Positions 33,971 to 43,852 of a DNA stretch of 64,000 nucleotides are shown one piece after another. The position numbers were made by a program, and so were the translations under genes. The notes beneath the pieces were generated by a model. It had not been told where the DNA came from, made no database searches, and was given only the letters and a program-made list of their open reading frames with translations. Each line of letters starts with the position of its first letter. Within the stretch, counting starts at the first letter, position 1. The stretch comes from Bemisia tabaci (lineage: Eukaryota; Arthropoda; Insecta; Hemiptera; Aleyrodidae), in assembly GCF_918797505.1 (NCBI RefSeq), contig NC_092799.1:24490382-24554381 (forward strand). The letters are read 5' to 3'.

Positions 33971-34259
33971 CGCCTACAAGACTGCAGGAATACTTCACGC
34001 ATTGCATCAAACACAGTGCGATCATTGCGGTCAGTGTGAAACGGATAGCGCCCACAAGGATGCATGAATACTTCACGCATTGCGCCAAACACAGTGCGGT
34101 CAGCTTGAAACGCATAGCGCCTACAAGACTGCGTGAATACTTCACGCATTGCGTTCAACACAGTGCGTTCAGCAGCGGTCGGCGTGAAACGCATAGCGCC
34201 TACAAGACTGTCGGAATACTTCACGCATTGCGCCAAACACGGTGCGGTCTGCGCAGCGA
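33971..34259. repeat. Minisatellite, four 69-79 bp units
   Basis: Units begin CGCC(T/C)ACAAG at 33971, 34049, 34118 and 34197. They share GAATACTTCACGCATTGC and CAACACAGTGCG-like text and end GTGAAACGCATAG. Frames through it are repeat translations, not genes. Confidence 0.82.
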
Positions 34260-34769
34260 GGCGGCGGAAGTTAAAATCATTGATCCACATTTATGTTTGT
34301 TCTTTCATAATTTTTTCGTTCATTTCTTATGAATGGAAGGCCTTGTCCGCACAGAGATAGGTTTACGGAACTTAACTTTCGCGCAAAGTTCCGTGAACTT
34401 TTTCTAGTATTGTTGACAGGGCTTTCCCAAAAAATGTGTTCAACACGAGTAAATGCGTCTTATGCACCCCTCCCCCGCTGACACGTTCATTTGATGGTTT
34501 TTATCGAGTTTCAAAACGAATGAGAAGGGGGCGGCAAAATACAGGCGGCCCCCTTTCATGGTAACATTTAAATACATTGACATGCATTAACATTAACATA
34601 TACTCGTCTTCCTCCCACTTCCTTCGACATATTCTTTTTAATAGGCGATAAGTAAATACACAATACCATTTATTCTACAATTACATTTTCTAGATCCGAT
34701 CAGTCATTTTGAGAAGAGACCTCCGCTATCCTTTCGATAGGTCCATTATTTTGGAAAGAAATCCATGAC
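34260..34769. other. No gene seen
   Basis: Nothing beyond the possible transposon remnant noted for the preceding region. Confidence 0.35.
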
Positions 34770-35026
34770 CCAAAGTAGCATTTTTCAAGGAAAAAATCGC
34801 GATATTTTGAAATTAAGTAGCGATTTGCTCACGATATTTAGGCGATAAAATCACTAGGATCATCAACATCTGAGCGATTATCCTCAATCTTGACGCAATT
34901 CCATCTCTTCTTGATTAAATCAAAATTTTATCACGATTTTTTGTTCGATAATGTTGCGATAAATCGCCGTCGATAAGATCTCGATACGTTCTCCGATCAA
35001 ATCGCAACTTATCACTGCTACTTTGG
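34770..35026. mobile_element. Possible MITE with CCAAAGTAGCA ends
   Basis: CCAAAGTAGCA and its exact inverse TGCTACTTTGG bound 257 bases rich in CGATA/TATCG words. The arms are only 11 bases and no target duplication was resolved. Confidence 0.5.
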
Positions 35027-35391
35027 CTAAGACTTTTCCGATAAACTATTCGTTGAAACAACAGAAAAAAAGGTAAAAAACTCTTGGTTCAAGCAGGATG
35101 GATGGAATGATTAACATTGGAATAGGTGGATTTTGAGGCGGATTTCAGTTTTGAAGTTGAAAATGAAAGTCACTGAAGGTCACTGTCCATCGTTGCCCTG
35201 CCAAGCAGTAAACGCCTATCTCCGATAAAACATCATGTGAACATATGTGGTTCTTGCCAACCACGGCGGAGCGTCCGGCGAATATTTTGACGTCACGATT
35301 TCACCCGTGCACCACGCGGACCTGATCGCGGACTTCATTAAGGGGTTGCGGTAAACCCTCGCAAATTAACAGTTAGATTTACGCCATCATT

Positions 35392-35427
35392 TATAAATAC
35401 AAAAATCGACCGGACCCATTGTTCAGT
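35392..35427 (+). promoter_or_regulatory. TATA box plus initiator of the His-rich secreted gene
   Basis: TATAAATA at 35392-35399 lies 33 bases upstream of the A in TTCAGTTA (initiator-like TCAGT, A at 35425). That is the usual spacing for an arthropod TATA/Inr core promoter. A non-coding exon and good donor follow. Confidence 0.65.
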
Positions 35428-35502
35428 TAGTGCTCATTTTTGATCGTGACAACTACCCTTCAGTGACTCTTTGTGCGAAACCACCAACCAACTTCATTCA
35501 AG
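35425..35502 (+). other. Non-coding first exon of the His-rich secreted gene (inferred)
   Basis: From the initiator to a donor TTCAAG|GTAAAC there are 78 bases with no ATG. The predicted 3.1 kb leader intron would end at TTCCAG|ATG (38631/38632). No transcript evidence is available in the sequence. Confidence 0.55.
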
Positions 35503-36670
35503 GTAAACGCCAACGTTCCGCTGTTTTCTATTCATTGAAATATCCTTCAGTCTTTTAGCTATAAATTGGAAGCAATGTGTCAATAGCAGTGATTTGCGAA
35601 GATACTAGATAATTGTATTGTAAGGGCATGAAATCTGTGAGCTGAAAGAGAATAAAGTTATCAATAATTGAATAATTTGAACATCATAACTCGCTAAATA
35701 CGCAACAGTACCTAAAGCAACAGTTGCAGGAAATCAGTTGATACTAAGATTTAATGCCTTGGTGCGATGCTCATAAATATTTCAATAGAACTCTTTTTTT
35801 TTTTCGAGAAACGGGATCTACTTGCTGTAGGATAATTTTTTTCATGAATATTTTTGTCTACAAATTTTAATTGAGAAAACTACCGGAATTTCATTTGTTT
35901 ATTTCTTACCACGACAATATTTGCCGAAAAAATTTGGTATATTCCAAAATTTTTAATAACTTTCCATAACAGCTGAAAAAGCCAAATCAATGTAGAGAAA
36001 GAAACTAACCACATAGTGATGCCTGTGGGGGGTTCTTCAAGTGGCTGACGAGCTTAACAATTTTCCCCAAAAAAACTTGGCCTTTATCTGTTCATCGCGA
36101 TCCAATTATTGCCGCCCTCCCCCTTTGAGACATTTGAAGTGGATTAGGTATACTCTGCAAAAATGCTTTAATATTCCTGGATCATTTTACAAGGAACGTA
36201 TATGTGTCAAAAAGCCTCCTTATGTAGATAGTGTGCTTCTATTGATGAACTAGAAGTGAGGGGCTTGGAGGACAGGGCGCATAAGAGAAGTTTTTGAGAA
36301 AATTAAGATATTGATGGTTTCAAGTAAAACTAGTCTGAATGCATATTCTGAGAAAAATCCGCTCCCAAATTCAAATTTTCAAGCATCGAAAAGTCAGTTT
36401 GAACTTCTCTTCCGCCATATGGATCCATGAAATTTCGAAACTTCAAACACGTGTTTCTCAAAATAGCAAAAACTGCACTTATGCGCATTGTCCTCCAAGC
36501 CCTTCCAACAATAGTTACCAATGGTAAAATGTTGTCCAGATGGCGTCTCTTCTTGTTTCCGGGAGAATCAGAACCATTTACTGATTCGGCGCCTAATCTA
36601 AATTGAGAATGAGAGTCGGTTTCATAACCGTTTCACTTCTTCCTTCGTCCTCGAAATTTCAACCGTCAAA
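35503..36670 (+). other. Leader intron of the His-rich gene, 5' part
   Basis: AT-rich. The short frames at 36041-36253 and 36330-36527 have no support. No repeat boundaries were recognised. Confidence 0.4.
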
Positions 36671-36794
36671 TCGTCGCTCCTCTGGCGGAAGGGCGTATCT
36701 CAACTTACACGTGAGCCCTGTTTTACGTATAAATCCATGCTTTCTGGAGCTCTTGCAAAAATCGAGCTACGCCCCCACGCCAGAAGAGCGACGA
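36671..36794. mobile_element. Hairpin MITE (TCGTCGCTC ends), intronic
   Basis: TCGTCGCTCCTCTGGCGGAA plus GGGCGTA pairs with TACGCCC plus CACGCCAGAAGAGCGACGA. The core CACGTGAGCCCTGTT resembles family D cores. Confidence 0.7.
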
Positions 36795-36891
36795 AATGAT
36801 AAAGCAAAAACGATTCTGTTATCTTCTACGATTTCCGTAAGGGTCATGACTATCCGTCTCATTCCTCTTTCTCCTTAATACTGCCGTGCTA

Positions 36892-37134
36892 AGGAAGAAC
36901 GCCGTATGAGCCTTCAGACGTTGCCAAGTTTCCTCCGATAAAAACCGAAATTACTGAGAAAATTGTGAATATTATAATCCAAAATTTGCAGACAATTTTG
37001 TACGCAATTTAATCTAAAATATCTGCAAATTTCAAGAAGAAATATGCATGAATGTTGCCAAAAATTCATGTTTTATCAAGGGAAATTTGGCAACTCTCGA
37101 ATGTTCATACGCGGCGTTCTTCCTTAGCACGGCA
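36892..37134. mobile_element. MITE family A, intronic
   Basis: TGCCGTGCTAAGGAAGAACG ... CGTTCTTCCTTAGCACGGCA. The bases AATA lie on both sides (before CTGCCG and after CGGCAG). Confidence 0.77.
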
Positions 37135-37354
37135 GAATAATTACGTTACCTACTCGCATCATTGCCTCATTTTCCTGTGAAGATTCGAATGTGTCGCTCA
37201 TTAATGTTTAAAATCAAGTCATCTAGGGATTACAATTATCTGGGATCTAATTTATTCTGCAACGTAAAGGTACTGTTTAGGATTCTGAAATTTCCGAGAT
37301 TTTTACAAATGTTGTGGTTATGCGTTCCCAAAGCTTATCAGCATACCAATGGCT

Positions 37355-37565
37355 ATTAAGTGCGAAATCACGCATCTCCGTTTGCACCGTTGCAGCCTTC
37401 CTGTCATTATTTATTTTTTCTTTGAAAAACTATGCAAGGTAATTTCTTGAAAATTTGCATTGATTTTTCCTCTCTATTAGAAGAATACACTGTCTAAATT
37501 TCAAGCACTGAATGTGACTTGTTTCTCTACGAAAGAATAAAATAGGACCGGAAATTTGCAGGTAG
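37355..37565. mobile_element. MITE family E, partial, intronic
   Basis: Begins TTAAGTGCGAAATCACGCAT ... TCTCCGTTTGC and contains CCTTCCTGTCATTATT and GAATAAAATAGGACCGG. The right terminal arm is lost. Downstream, 37620-37740 matches, inverted, the text near 6170-6290. Confidence 0.55.
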
Positions 37566-38454
37566 CATGCTCTGTAACTCGTCAAATTGCAATCATTTGC
37601 ATAAACATACACTGAGGGTTTTATGGTAGAGTACGACGACGGCCTGGAGCGCCTTCAAACTCGGTGATACTTTCCGCTTTGCCAGGCAGTTAATTTAGTT
37701 GCCTACCTGAACCAAACCCAACTAAGGTCACTGATTTCACTACATGAACTCGCGACTGACTGGGCTAGCTTGTATTCAAGACCAAAACTACCTCTGTTTT
37801 GATTTCATACATTATAATCAGTACTCAGTACTCTCTGTCTTGTCTGTGTACTTTTAAATTTTTAAATTTTTCATTGAATACAAATAAATTGCGATATGCC
37901 GGCGATTATTAATTTCATGCAACAAAAATCATGGTGGTACCGTGTTATAATACATTTTTGGCCAAAATTGTGCCATGTTTCACTCCCTAAGTGCGAGTAT
38001 CATATTTAGCCAGACCGACATGATTTCAACATGATCTTTTTCAGAGGAGGAATGCTCCGTTTCTTATCCTCAAATTTTGTATTACTGCCTACGTGTTAAT
38101 TTCCGGAATTTTTAGATATTCTTTGAGCCAAGTGACGCAGAATCAACCCCTCCAAGCCGTAGTAAAGTCATCCTTTTTCTTTCATTCCCTCGCACATTTT
38201 GTCCTTTCCCTCACGGAGGAACTTAACTACATTACGATGTTGCCAAAATGTGCCGCCTTATGGCGTAATCTGGCGGCATTAACCATTTAAGCACATGTAT
38301 CTCATCAGTTTAGGTTCTTTAGTCATATTTTCTCCGATAATTGTTCAATTTAGGAACCAAAGATATCCTCGTACTCTATTTTTCCTAGCAGTATCATTTT
38401 AAAGATGAAATTCACAACATTTAAGACACCTGCAAATTCTCTATCAGAGAAATC

Positions 38455-38612
38455 GGACATGGAATTTTTTACTAAAACTGCAAATTTTGGTGTTCATTTC
38501 GTCACATTTTACGTTTCAAGGGGTGCCCTCATATGAAAATTTCACGAAGATACCAATAGTGGAGCCACTTTTAGAACCTCAAAGTTTTGTACGGACGGAG
38601 TTATAAGCGTTT
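38455..38612. repeat. Fragment of a dispersed element next to the 3' splice site
   Basis: Matches the interior of the element at 44889-45124 (shared ACTAAAACTGC, TTTCGTCACATTTTA, GGAGCCACTTTTAG, CCTCAAAGTTTTGTA, GGAGTT.TAAGC). It ends about 20 bases before the acceptor of the His-rich coding exon. Confidence 0.72.
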
Positions 38613-38631
38613 GCTTTTTATTATGTTCCAG

Positions 38632-39111
38632 ATGAAATTCAGCGTTAGCATTGCTGTGATTCTGGCTCTATTCGCCTCCGCCCAGGCCCTGCCGAGCCGC
38701 ATGGGGCGCCAAGAAGAGGCCGCCGCTGTCCCCGAAGACCCGCCGCCGCTGCCGCCCCTGCTGAACCGGCCGCCGTCGCTGAGGACGCCCCTGCTGCCCC
38801 CGTCGCTGAGGCCGCCGTCGCCCCCGAAGGAGACAAACACGCCCACGAACACGAGCACGAACACAAACCCACCCACCACGAGCACAAACCCACCCACCAC
38901 GAGCACAAACCCGCACCCACCCACTACGAGTCCGAGCCAGAGCACTACTACGAGGTCAGCAAGCCCCAGGTCCACCCACACCCCATCAACCTCCACGCCA
39001 TCCTCACCGCCCTCAAGTACGTTGGCCCTGTCGTCGGCGACCTCATCCAGCCTTTCGCCCTCAACATCGTCCACGCCATCATCGGGGCCATCACTGAAAC
39101 CCTCAGCTCTG
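38632..39111 (+). CDS. Coding exon 1 of the His-rich gene (apparent frameshift)
   Basis: The frame breaks at GAAGACCCGCCGCC (about 38734-38747), a C/G homopolymer-like spot. One extra base after GACCC restores continuity. The donor is CTCTG|GTAATG. The exon is GC-rich against an AT-rich background, like exon 1 of the minus-strand relative. Confidence 0.7.
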
Positions 39112-41280
39112 GTAATGAAACTTCACTTTTTACATTTTTTCAGAGGCGGATCCAGCAATTTGGCAACACCGGATCTTCTGCATTTAAACCTATGCTAAAT
39201 AATCGATCCTTTTCGGGCACCTGGCCCCTCCAAGAATCGATACATTTCCATAGTTTTAAATGAAGGAAAGACAATGTTGCCAACTTGCTGGATCCGCCAA
39301 TGCATTTTTTACGTCAAAACCCCGAGTTATTGGCCTTTTTAAGTCTAAGATCCCCCTCCCCGAAATCCTAGTTTTAACTGAACCGCGTTTAGCAGAGAGG
39401 AGTCAAGCCTCATCATTTCGTCACCTTTCGGTCTAAGTATCACAAGCGCCATGCGATGTTTAAAGATTACCGCCGCCATTTTATTTTTTTTATAGAGAAA
39501 TTGTTCAACGAAGCTGTCCGGAAATGCGTCACTGAATTTCCTTTGTGCTGCAGATTGAATTCAGTGAAATTTTCAAAAACAGATTCAACCGACGATTTCT
39601 CTGTAGAAATTATAAGGAGGCGGAAATTTTAAACGCCTCACGGCGCTTGTGATACTTTGGCTGGAAGGTGACGATTTTTTGCAAAAATTAACTGGGCGAT
39701 TTAATTTTTTACAAGAGAACGTTTGTGCGGATTCCTTTGAAAATTTTAAGGAATTTGCTTCGCCTTATACAGAAAATTCACTGAACTTTGCACACAAATC
39801 CGCAAAACCGTTTTCATGTAAAAAATAAAATTGCCCAATTAAATTTGGCAATACCCGATGTAACTTATTCCTTTCTGCTTAACGCGGTCCAATTAAGATT
39901 ACGATGTTTCTAATGTCACTATTGAATGCAGGCTCAAAGTATTGGACCAATTTTCAGAGGATTTGGTGCACTACTGATGCCAAAATGCTGGAGAAACGAT
40001 TTATTATCCAGAAATTTGGGGGGTGGAGGTAGCTGCATACTAAGCACTTTCGCAAAAAAATGCATATAGGAATAAGTCCTATTTTGACCCACTGAACGCG
40101 CACCTGTAGCCCGGCGGTTTAACTTCGGATCACCCTGTATATTTAAGCGACTTTGCACTTACAATCGAAGCAATCTGATCTAGTGAGACAAAATTTAAAT
40201 GCAGAGGTCAATGCTTACCCTCTTGCTCCCCCTCCCCTTATTTTTATTCTTCTTCACTTCTCTTTACATTCTTTTTTTCTTCCTCTCCTTTTTCTTCGGA
40301 TTCAAATTTCTGATGCGTGGACAATAGGAGTTCCAAGCTGCACAAAATAGTACGTGCTTTTTTTCCAAAAATTCTCTTTTTAGCACTACTTTACTGCTTA
40401 ATTCCATCCGATTATTACATCAAGAGTCGAATCTCGAAAAAGCACTCGAGTCAATTGGGCTAGGATTAAAAGAACAAAATCAAGGAGCTGCTTCGAGTGT
40501 GGTCAAGTTTATAAACGATGACAATGCAACTTCTGAAAGGAAAGGATACGGCTTGACAATTGAATTAAGCTGCCACGATGCTCTTGCAGTCTCGGTGACG
40601 CATCAGACGAATTTGGTTTTTTCGCACATGGCCATTGTTGCAGGATTGTGCTGAAAAATCAGCAGTTTTCCCTACTAAAACACTAGTTATATATCCACAT
40701 TTAATGGCATAACCTTGCAACCTTGTATAGGACACAGGACGAGTTACCATTGCCAAAATGTTCCGAGCCCACATAGGAGTTTCGATTTACTTAGTATCTT
40801 TTTGGCGTAGACAAGGGCAAATTTTGTCGTTTAGGTTTGGTAACAGTGCCAAGGAGTCGGTTGCAAACTAACACCCAAGTGCTAATTTATTGAGACGCGC
40901 TATTCAAGTAGGTGCTAAACATTTCTCCGCCCTGCGTTCCCTCGCGAGGTGTCGACGCTCTAAGACGTAATTATCCGAGGCATTGCTTGCAGACTCACTC
41001 GCTGCCGTTTAAATTCGCGCGCTCGTTCAAAAGTGACTCATGTGCGAGGATGCGAAATTGCCTGCAATTTCACAAAATTAAATTTTTTTTCAAAGAAAAT
41101 CATGTTTTATTACAGATATTAGCGCTAGCCCTATGATAGGGAGGTCCCGGGTTCGATTCCCGGCCAGGCGACCCGAGTTTGATGGTCTCAAATAATGGTA
41201 CTGGCTCAATAGGGACGGAGGGGGGATGGAACTTAAAGCGCAGGATCACTGGATTAGCCCTTTTGGGCTACTTAAAGTGG

Positions 41281-41311
<31 letters not shown>

Positions 41312-41454
41312 CTCTAACTGCGATTTCTTTTGCTGGTATTTCTAACAATATTTCACTGACATTATGTGTTTTTCTCTGACATGTTTCAGGTTTCTCAATG
41401 CCCACCCCACACCACTACCCGGTCTCTTATCCAGAACCACACCATCACGAATAA
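38632..41454 (+). CDS. His-rich secreted protein (about 181 aa if one missing base is allowed)
   Basis: Coding exons 38632-39111 and 41390-41454. The ATG directly follows TTCCAG and opens a signal peptide (MKFSVSIAVILALFASAQA, then LPSR). In the ATG frame the signal peptide and GRQEEAAAVPEDP are read normally. Past about 38740 that frame gives low-complexity Pro/Ser/Thr, while the frame two bases on gives a sensible protein: Ala/Pro/Glu-rich, then HEHEHEHKPTHHEH repeats, then a hydrophobic module (INLHAIL to NIVHAIIGAITETL). The latter frame ends in phase 1 at TCTG|GTAATG and joins TTTCAG|GT in frame, giving GFSMPTPHHYPVSYPEPHHHE and TAA. One base therefore seems to be missing near 38740. His clusters suggest metal binding, but that is unproven. 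The module and intron phase match the gene at 13735-19384. Confidence 0.7.
39141..39302. mobile_element. hAT-like MITE family C, perfect 8-bp duplication, intronic
   Basis: CAGAGGCGGATCCAGCAATT ... GCTGGATCCGCCAATG, flanked by CATTTTTT on both sides (39133-39140 and 39303-39310). It begins about 30 bases after the exon donor. Confidence 0.85.
39415..39675. mobile_element. MITE related to family E, intronic
   Basis: TTTCGTCACCTTTCGGTCTA with CACAAGCGCCATGCGATG; at the right CGGCGCTTGTGATAC ... GGTGACGA. It is related to 30995-31237. Confidence 0.65.
39676..41100 (+). other. Intron of the His-rich gene, no exon seen
   Basis: Includes a segment (about 40075-40142) similar to 9085-9180. Short frames at 39934-40158, 40565-40774 and 40912-41136 lack support. 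Confidence 0.4.
41115..41308 (+). mobile_element. tRNA-derived SINE, 5'-truncated
   Basis: GGTTCGATTCC (41150-41160) is a canonical RNA polymerase III B box inside a T-arm-like stem (CCGGGTTCGATTCCCGG). About 120 bases of unrelated body and a run of 27 A (41282-41308) follow. No good A box lies upstream, so the head seems truncated. It ends about 80 bases before the last exon of the His-rich gene. Confidence 0.72.
41390..41454 (+). CDS. Last coding exon of the His-rich gene
   Basis: The acceptor is GACATGTTTCAG|GT. In phase 1 it adds a short His/Pro/Tyr tail, MPTPHHYPVSYPEPHHHE, then TAA at 41452-41454. The composition matches the His-rich exon upstream, which supports the join. Confidence 0.72.
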
Positions 41455-41894
41455 GAAGGTTGAATAAGAATCAGATTTCCAACAGATTTCAGTGGTTTGA
41501 AACACCACTAGCTAATGACGTATCATCTGATGAAATCGCTCGAGATAACGTACCGAGAATATTCTTTCTTCAACAACCGGTGGGAAAGTATTTTCATAGC
41601 AGGCTCAAACTGATGAACGTTTAAAATAACTCAATTCATCCTCCGAAAACCTTCAATTTATTTGGAGCCTTGTTTCGCTCTAAATCAGAGCCCTGTTCCT
41701 AATACTCTCTGTTTTATTTATTTCAATGGAAGTGTACATAAAGCATAATTTATTTATTTATTTCTCAATTTTAATTAATTAATTTCATGAGAAAATTATA
41801 TTGGCTCACTTCAACTGTGCTCATGCAGCCATTTTTCTCATAAGTTTGTTAATTTATTTAATTTATTGATTATTTATTTGAAGTTTAATTGAAC

Positions 41895-42066
41895 ATTAAA
41901 ACGTTTAATTCTACTGAAAAACCTTTATTTATTATTTCATGCTCATACTAATTCTGTGACCTTTGAGTTCTTAAGTAGGTAACACAGTGCAACGAATTCA
42001 TTAAAATAAGTATGCAATTTTTTACCGGGCGATTCCAAAAAAATTTAATTACTTGCGGTCAATAAA
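41895..42066 (+). terminator. Candidate poly(A) signals of the His-rich gene
   Basis: ATTAAA at 41895-41900 and AATAAA at 42061-42066 lie 440-610 bases past the stop in AT-rich sequence. The sequence does not say which is used. Confidence 0.4.
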
Positions 42067-43120
42067 TGACAATCTTAAAAATCAATAGAATAAGCTCCAT
42101 GTACTGAGAGGATAAGTAATTTGCAAAGCAGAGAAAAATTACAACCTTATCTCCACTTCATATTTTATCGCAGAACATTTCAACACGAGGAGCCCCTTCA
42201 ATTAATAGATAGGCAACATACACGACGCTGTGATGCAGCAGCAATAATTTTACCATGCATAATTGGAATTTATTGCATCCTATACTTGGGTTTAGTCCAG
42301 TTGAAGATGGGAGGAAAAAAAATTACCAAAACTGCACCGTTACTTTTTACTCATGCATGTGCATTTACAAAGCAAGAAAGTCATTTTTAAAAATACTTAT
42401 CTCTATTTCTAAAATTCACGTAGAAAAACTCAAATCAACATTGCAAGGTGAGACTGCGAGACTCCCTAATACTGAGATAAAACATATCTTTCCTGTTTTG
42501 TTTTACGAATCATCCCTTTGGATCAGAGATGTGGAGAGGATTTTCGAAGTGAATTTTTATTTTCAAACCATGATAACTAACATGAAGGTTGCAGTTTTAT
42601 GTATCCATTTGCGTAACTGATGTTTTAATTCGGTCGGACTCCTTTTTGAATTTGACGCACTTTCTAAAAGGCACTAGGCACGTATACATTGACTATGCAT
42701 ATATGTAGCAGACATTTCAAAATTAAGAATTCGATAGTGTAAATGGCAATGAAGTGGCTGTACAAAATTCAAAAGTTAGGCGATGAAAATAGTAAAAAAT
42801 AGCTGTCGAAAATTGCGATCTCATACCGATAAATTGCAATTAAATAGCTATCTCATATTCAAAAATCGGACAAGACTATATTTACACCAAGTTTGTGTTT
42901 CACATGTAGATTAACATTGCTGCCTATTTAGCAGAGGTGTCGTAGCAAGTCGGTGTCCTATAAATGGACTATAAGTAGCTTATTTTTCACTATCAATCGT
43001 GAAATTCTGCTTCATTGGTGAATTTAAAAGGAACCTTGATTGAGACTCGCAAATTCTGAGCACTCAGTTTTTTTCAGATTGAATTTATTTGCACTATGAT
43101 GACTATAGCACTAAATATCG
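42067..43120. other. No supported gene
   Basis: Two overlapping plus-strand frames (42121-42390 and 42255-42620) have no signal, domain or splice support. Confidence 0.4.
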
Positions 43121-43300
43121 ATGGCCAAAGTGCAAAACCACTTATCTCCGTTTGCGACGTTACAAACTTCCTGTCATACTTCATGGTCCCCTTGAAAAAC
43201 TGGTCAACGTAATTCATCGAAAACTTCCGTAATTTTTCTTCTCCATCAGTAAAATATTCTATAAACATTTCAAGCTATAAAGTTGGCTTATTTCTGAACT
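43121..43300. mobile_element. MITE family E, half copy
   Basis: TATCGATGGCCAAAGTGCAA plus AACCACTTATCTCCG and AACTTCCTGTCATACTTC match the left half of family E; the right arm is missing. Confidence 0.55.
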
Positions 43301-43702
43301 ATAATAATGTTTGTTGTAAGCATTTTTCTAAAATCTGAGCCTTTTTTAAACATCATTCATATAACAGAACGCCATTTCAACTCAAAACAACGCGAAGAAC
43401 ACTGGAAGAATGCACGAATTTGGGTTCGAACCCAACATGCAACTATTTTAACTCCGCATTGAGCAGTGCTGCATACACTACATTTTACAGGCGAAACCTG
43501 AGATCTGTCGACAATCTACGCGAGCGCACTCGCGATATCGCAGGTGACGGACCAAAAACGCGCGCGTGTCTCCGAGAACACGATTTTCCATGAGACTGAA
43601 ATATACTTCCTATCTTTCTTCCACTTGACGTAGTAAATACATAAATGAACGTAAAACTTGGTGAAAATATCAAGAATATGATACTTAATTAGTTTCGTAA
43701 TG

Positions 43703-43731
43703 TTTTTTTTTTTTTTTTTTTTTTTTTTTTT
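43703..43731. repeat. Homopolymer, 29 T
   Basis: An uninterrupted T run continuing into TCTTTTTCTTTTTT. Frames through it are artefacts. Confidence 0.88.
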
Positions 43732-43852
43732 CTTTTTCTTTTTTGCAAAATAATGCAAGCAGTTACGGAACACGGTAAAATTACAGAGATAGAACGTCCA
43801 TGCCAAATAAGTTAATGCAGTTAAACCACTTGAAAAATATATCATTCGACAG

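Noticed and set aside
33834..34290. Overlapping repeated frames resembling a repeat protein
   Set aside because: They translate a minisatellite; several frames on both strands are open equally, which points to repeat structure and not coding.
34036..34360. CRISPR-like array
   Set aside because: Units of 69-79 bases are repeats throughout without distinct spacers, and the genome is eukaryotic.
38601..39074. 157-codon minus-strand frame rich in Val/Gly
   Set aside because: Antisense shadow of the His-rich exon.
42121..42620. Two overlapping frames of 89 and 121 codons downstream of the His-rich gene
   Set aside because: No splice acceptor/donor logic, no signal peptide, and composition like the surrounding AT-rich DNA.
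43420..43450. GGGTTCGAACCC as a tRNA T-arm
   Set aside because: No A box or cloverleaf could be built upstream; it is a short palindrome only.
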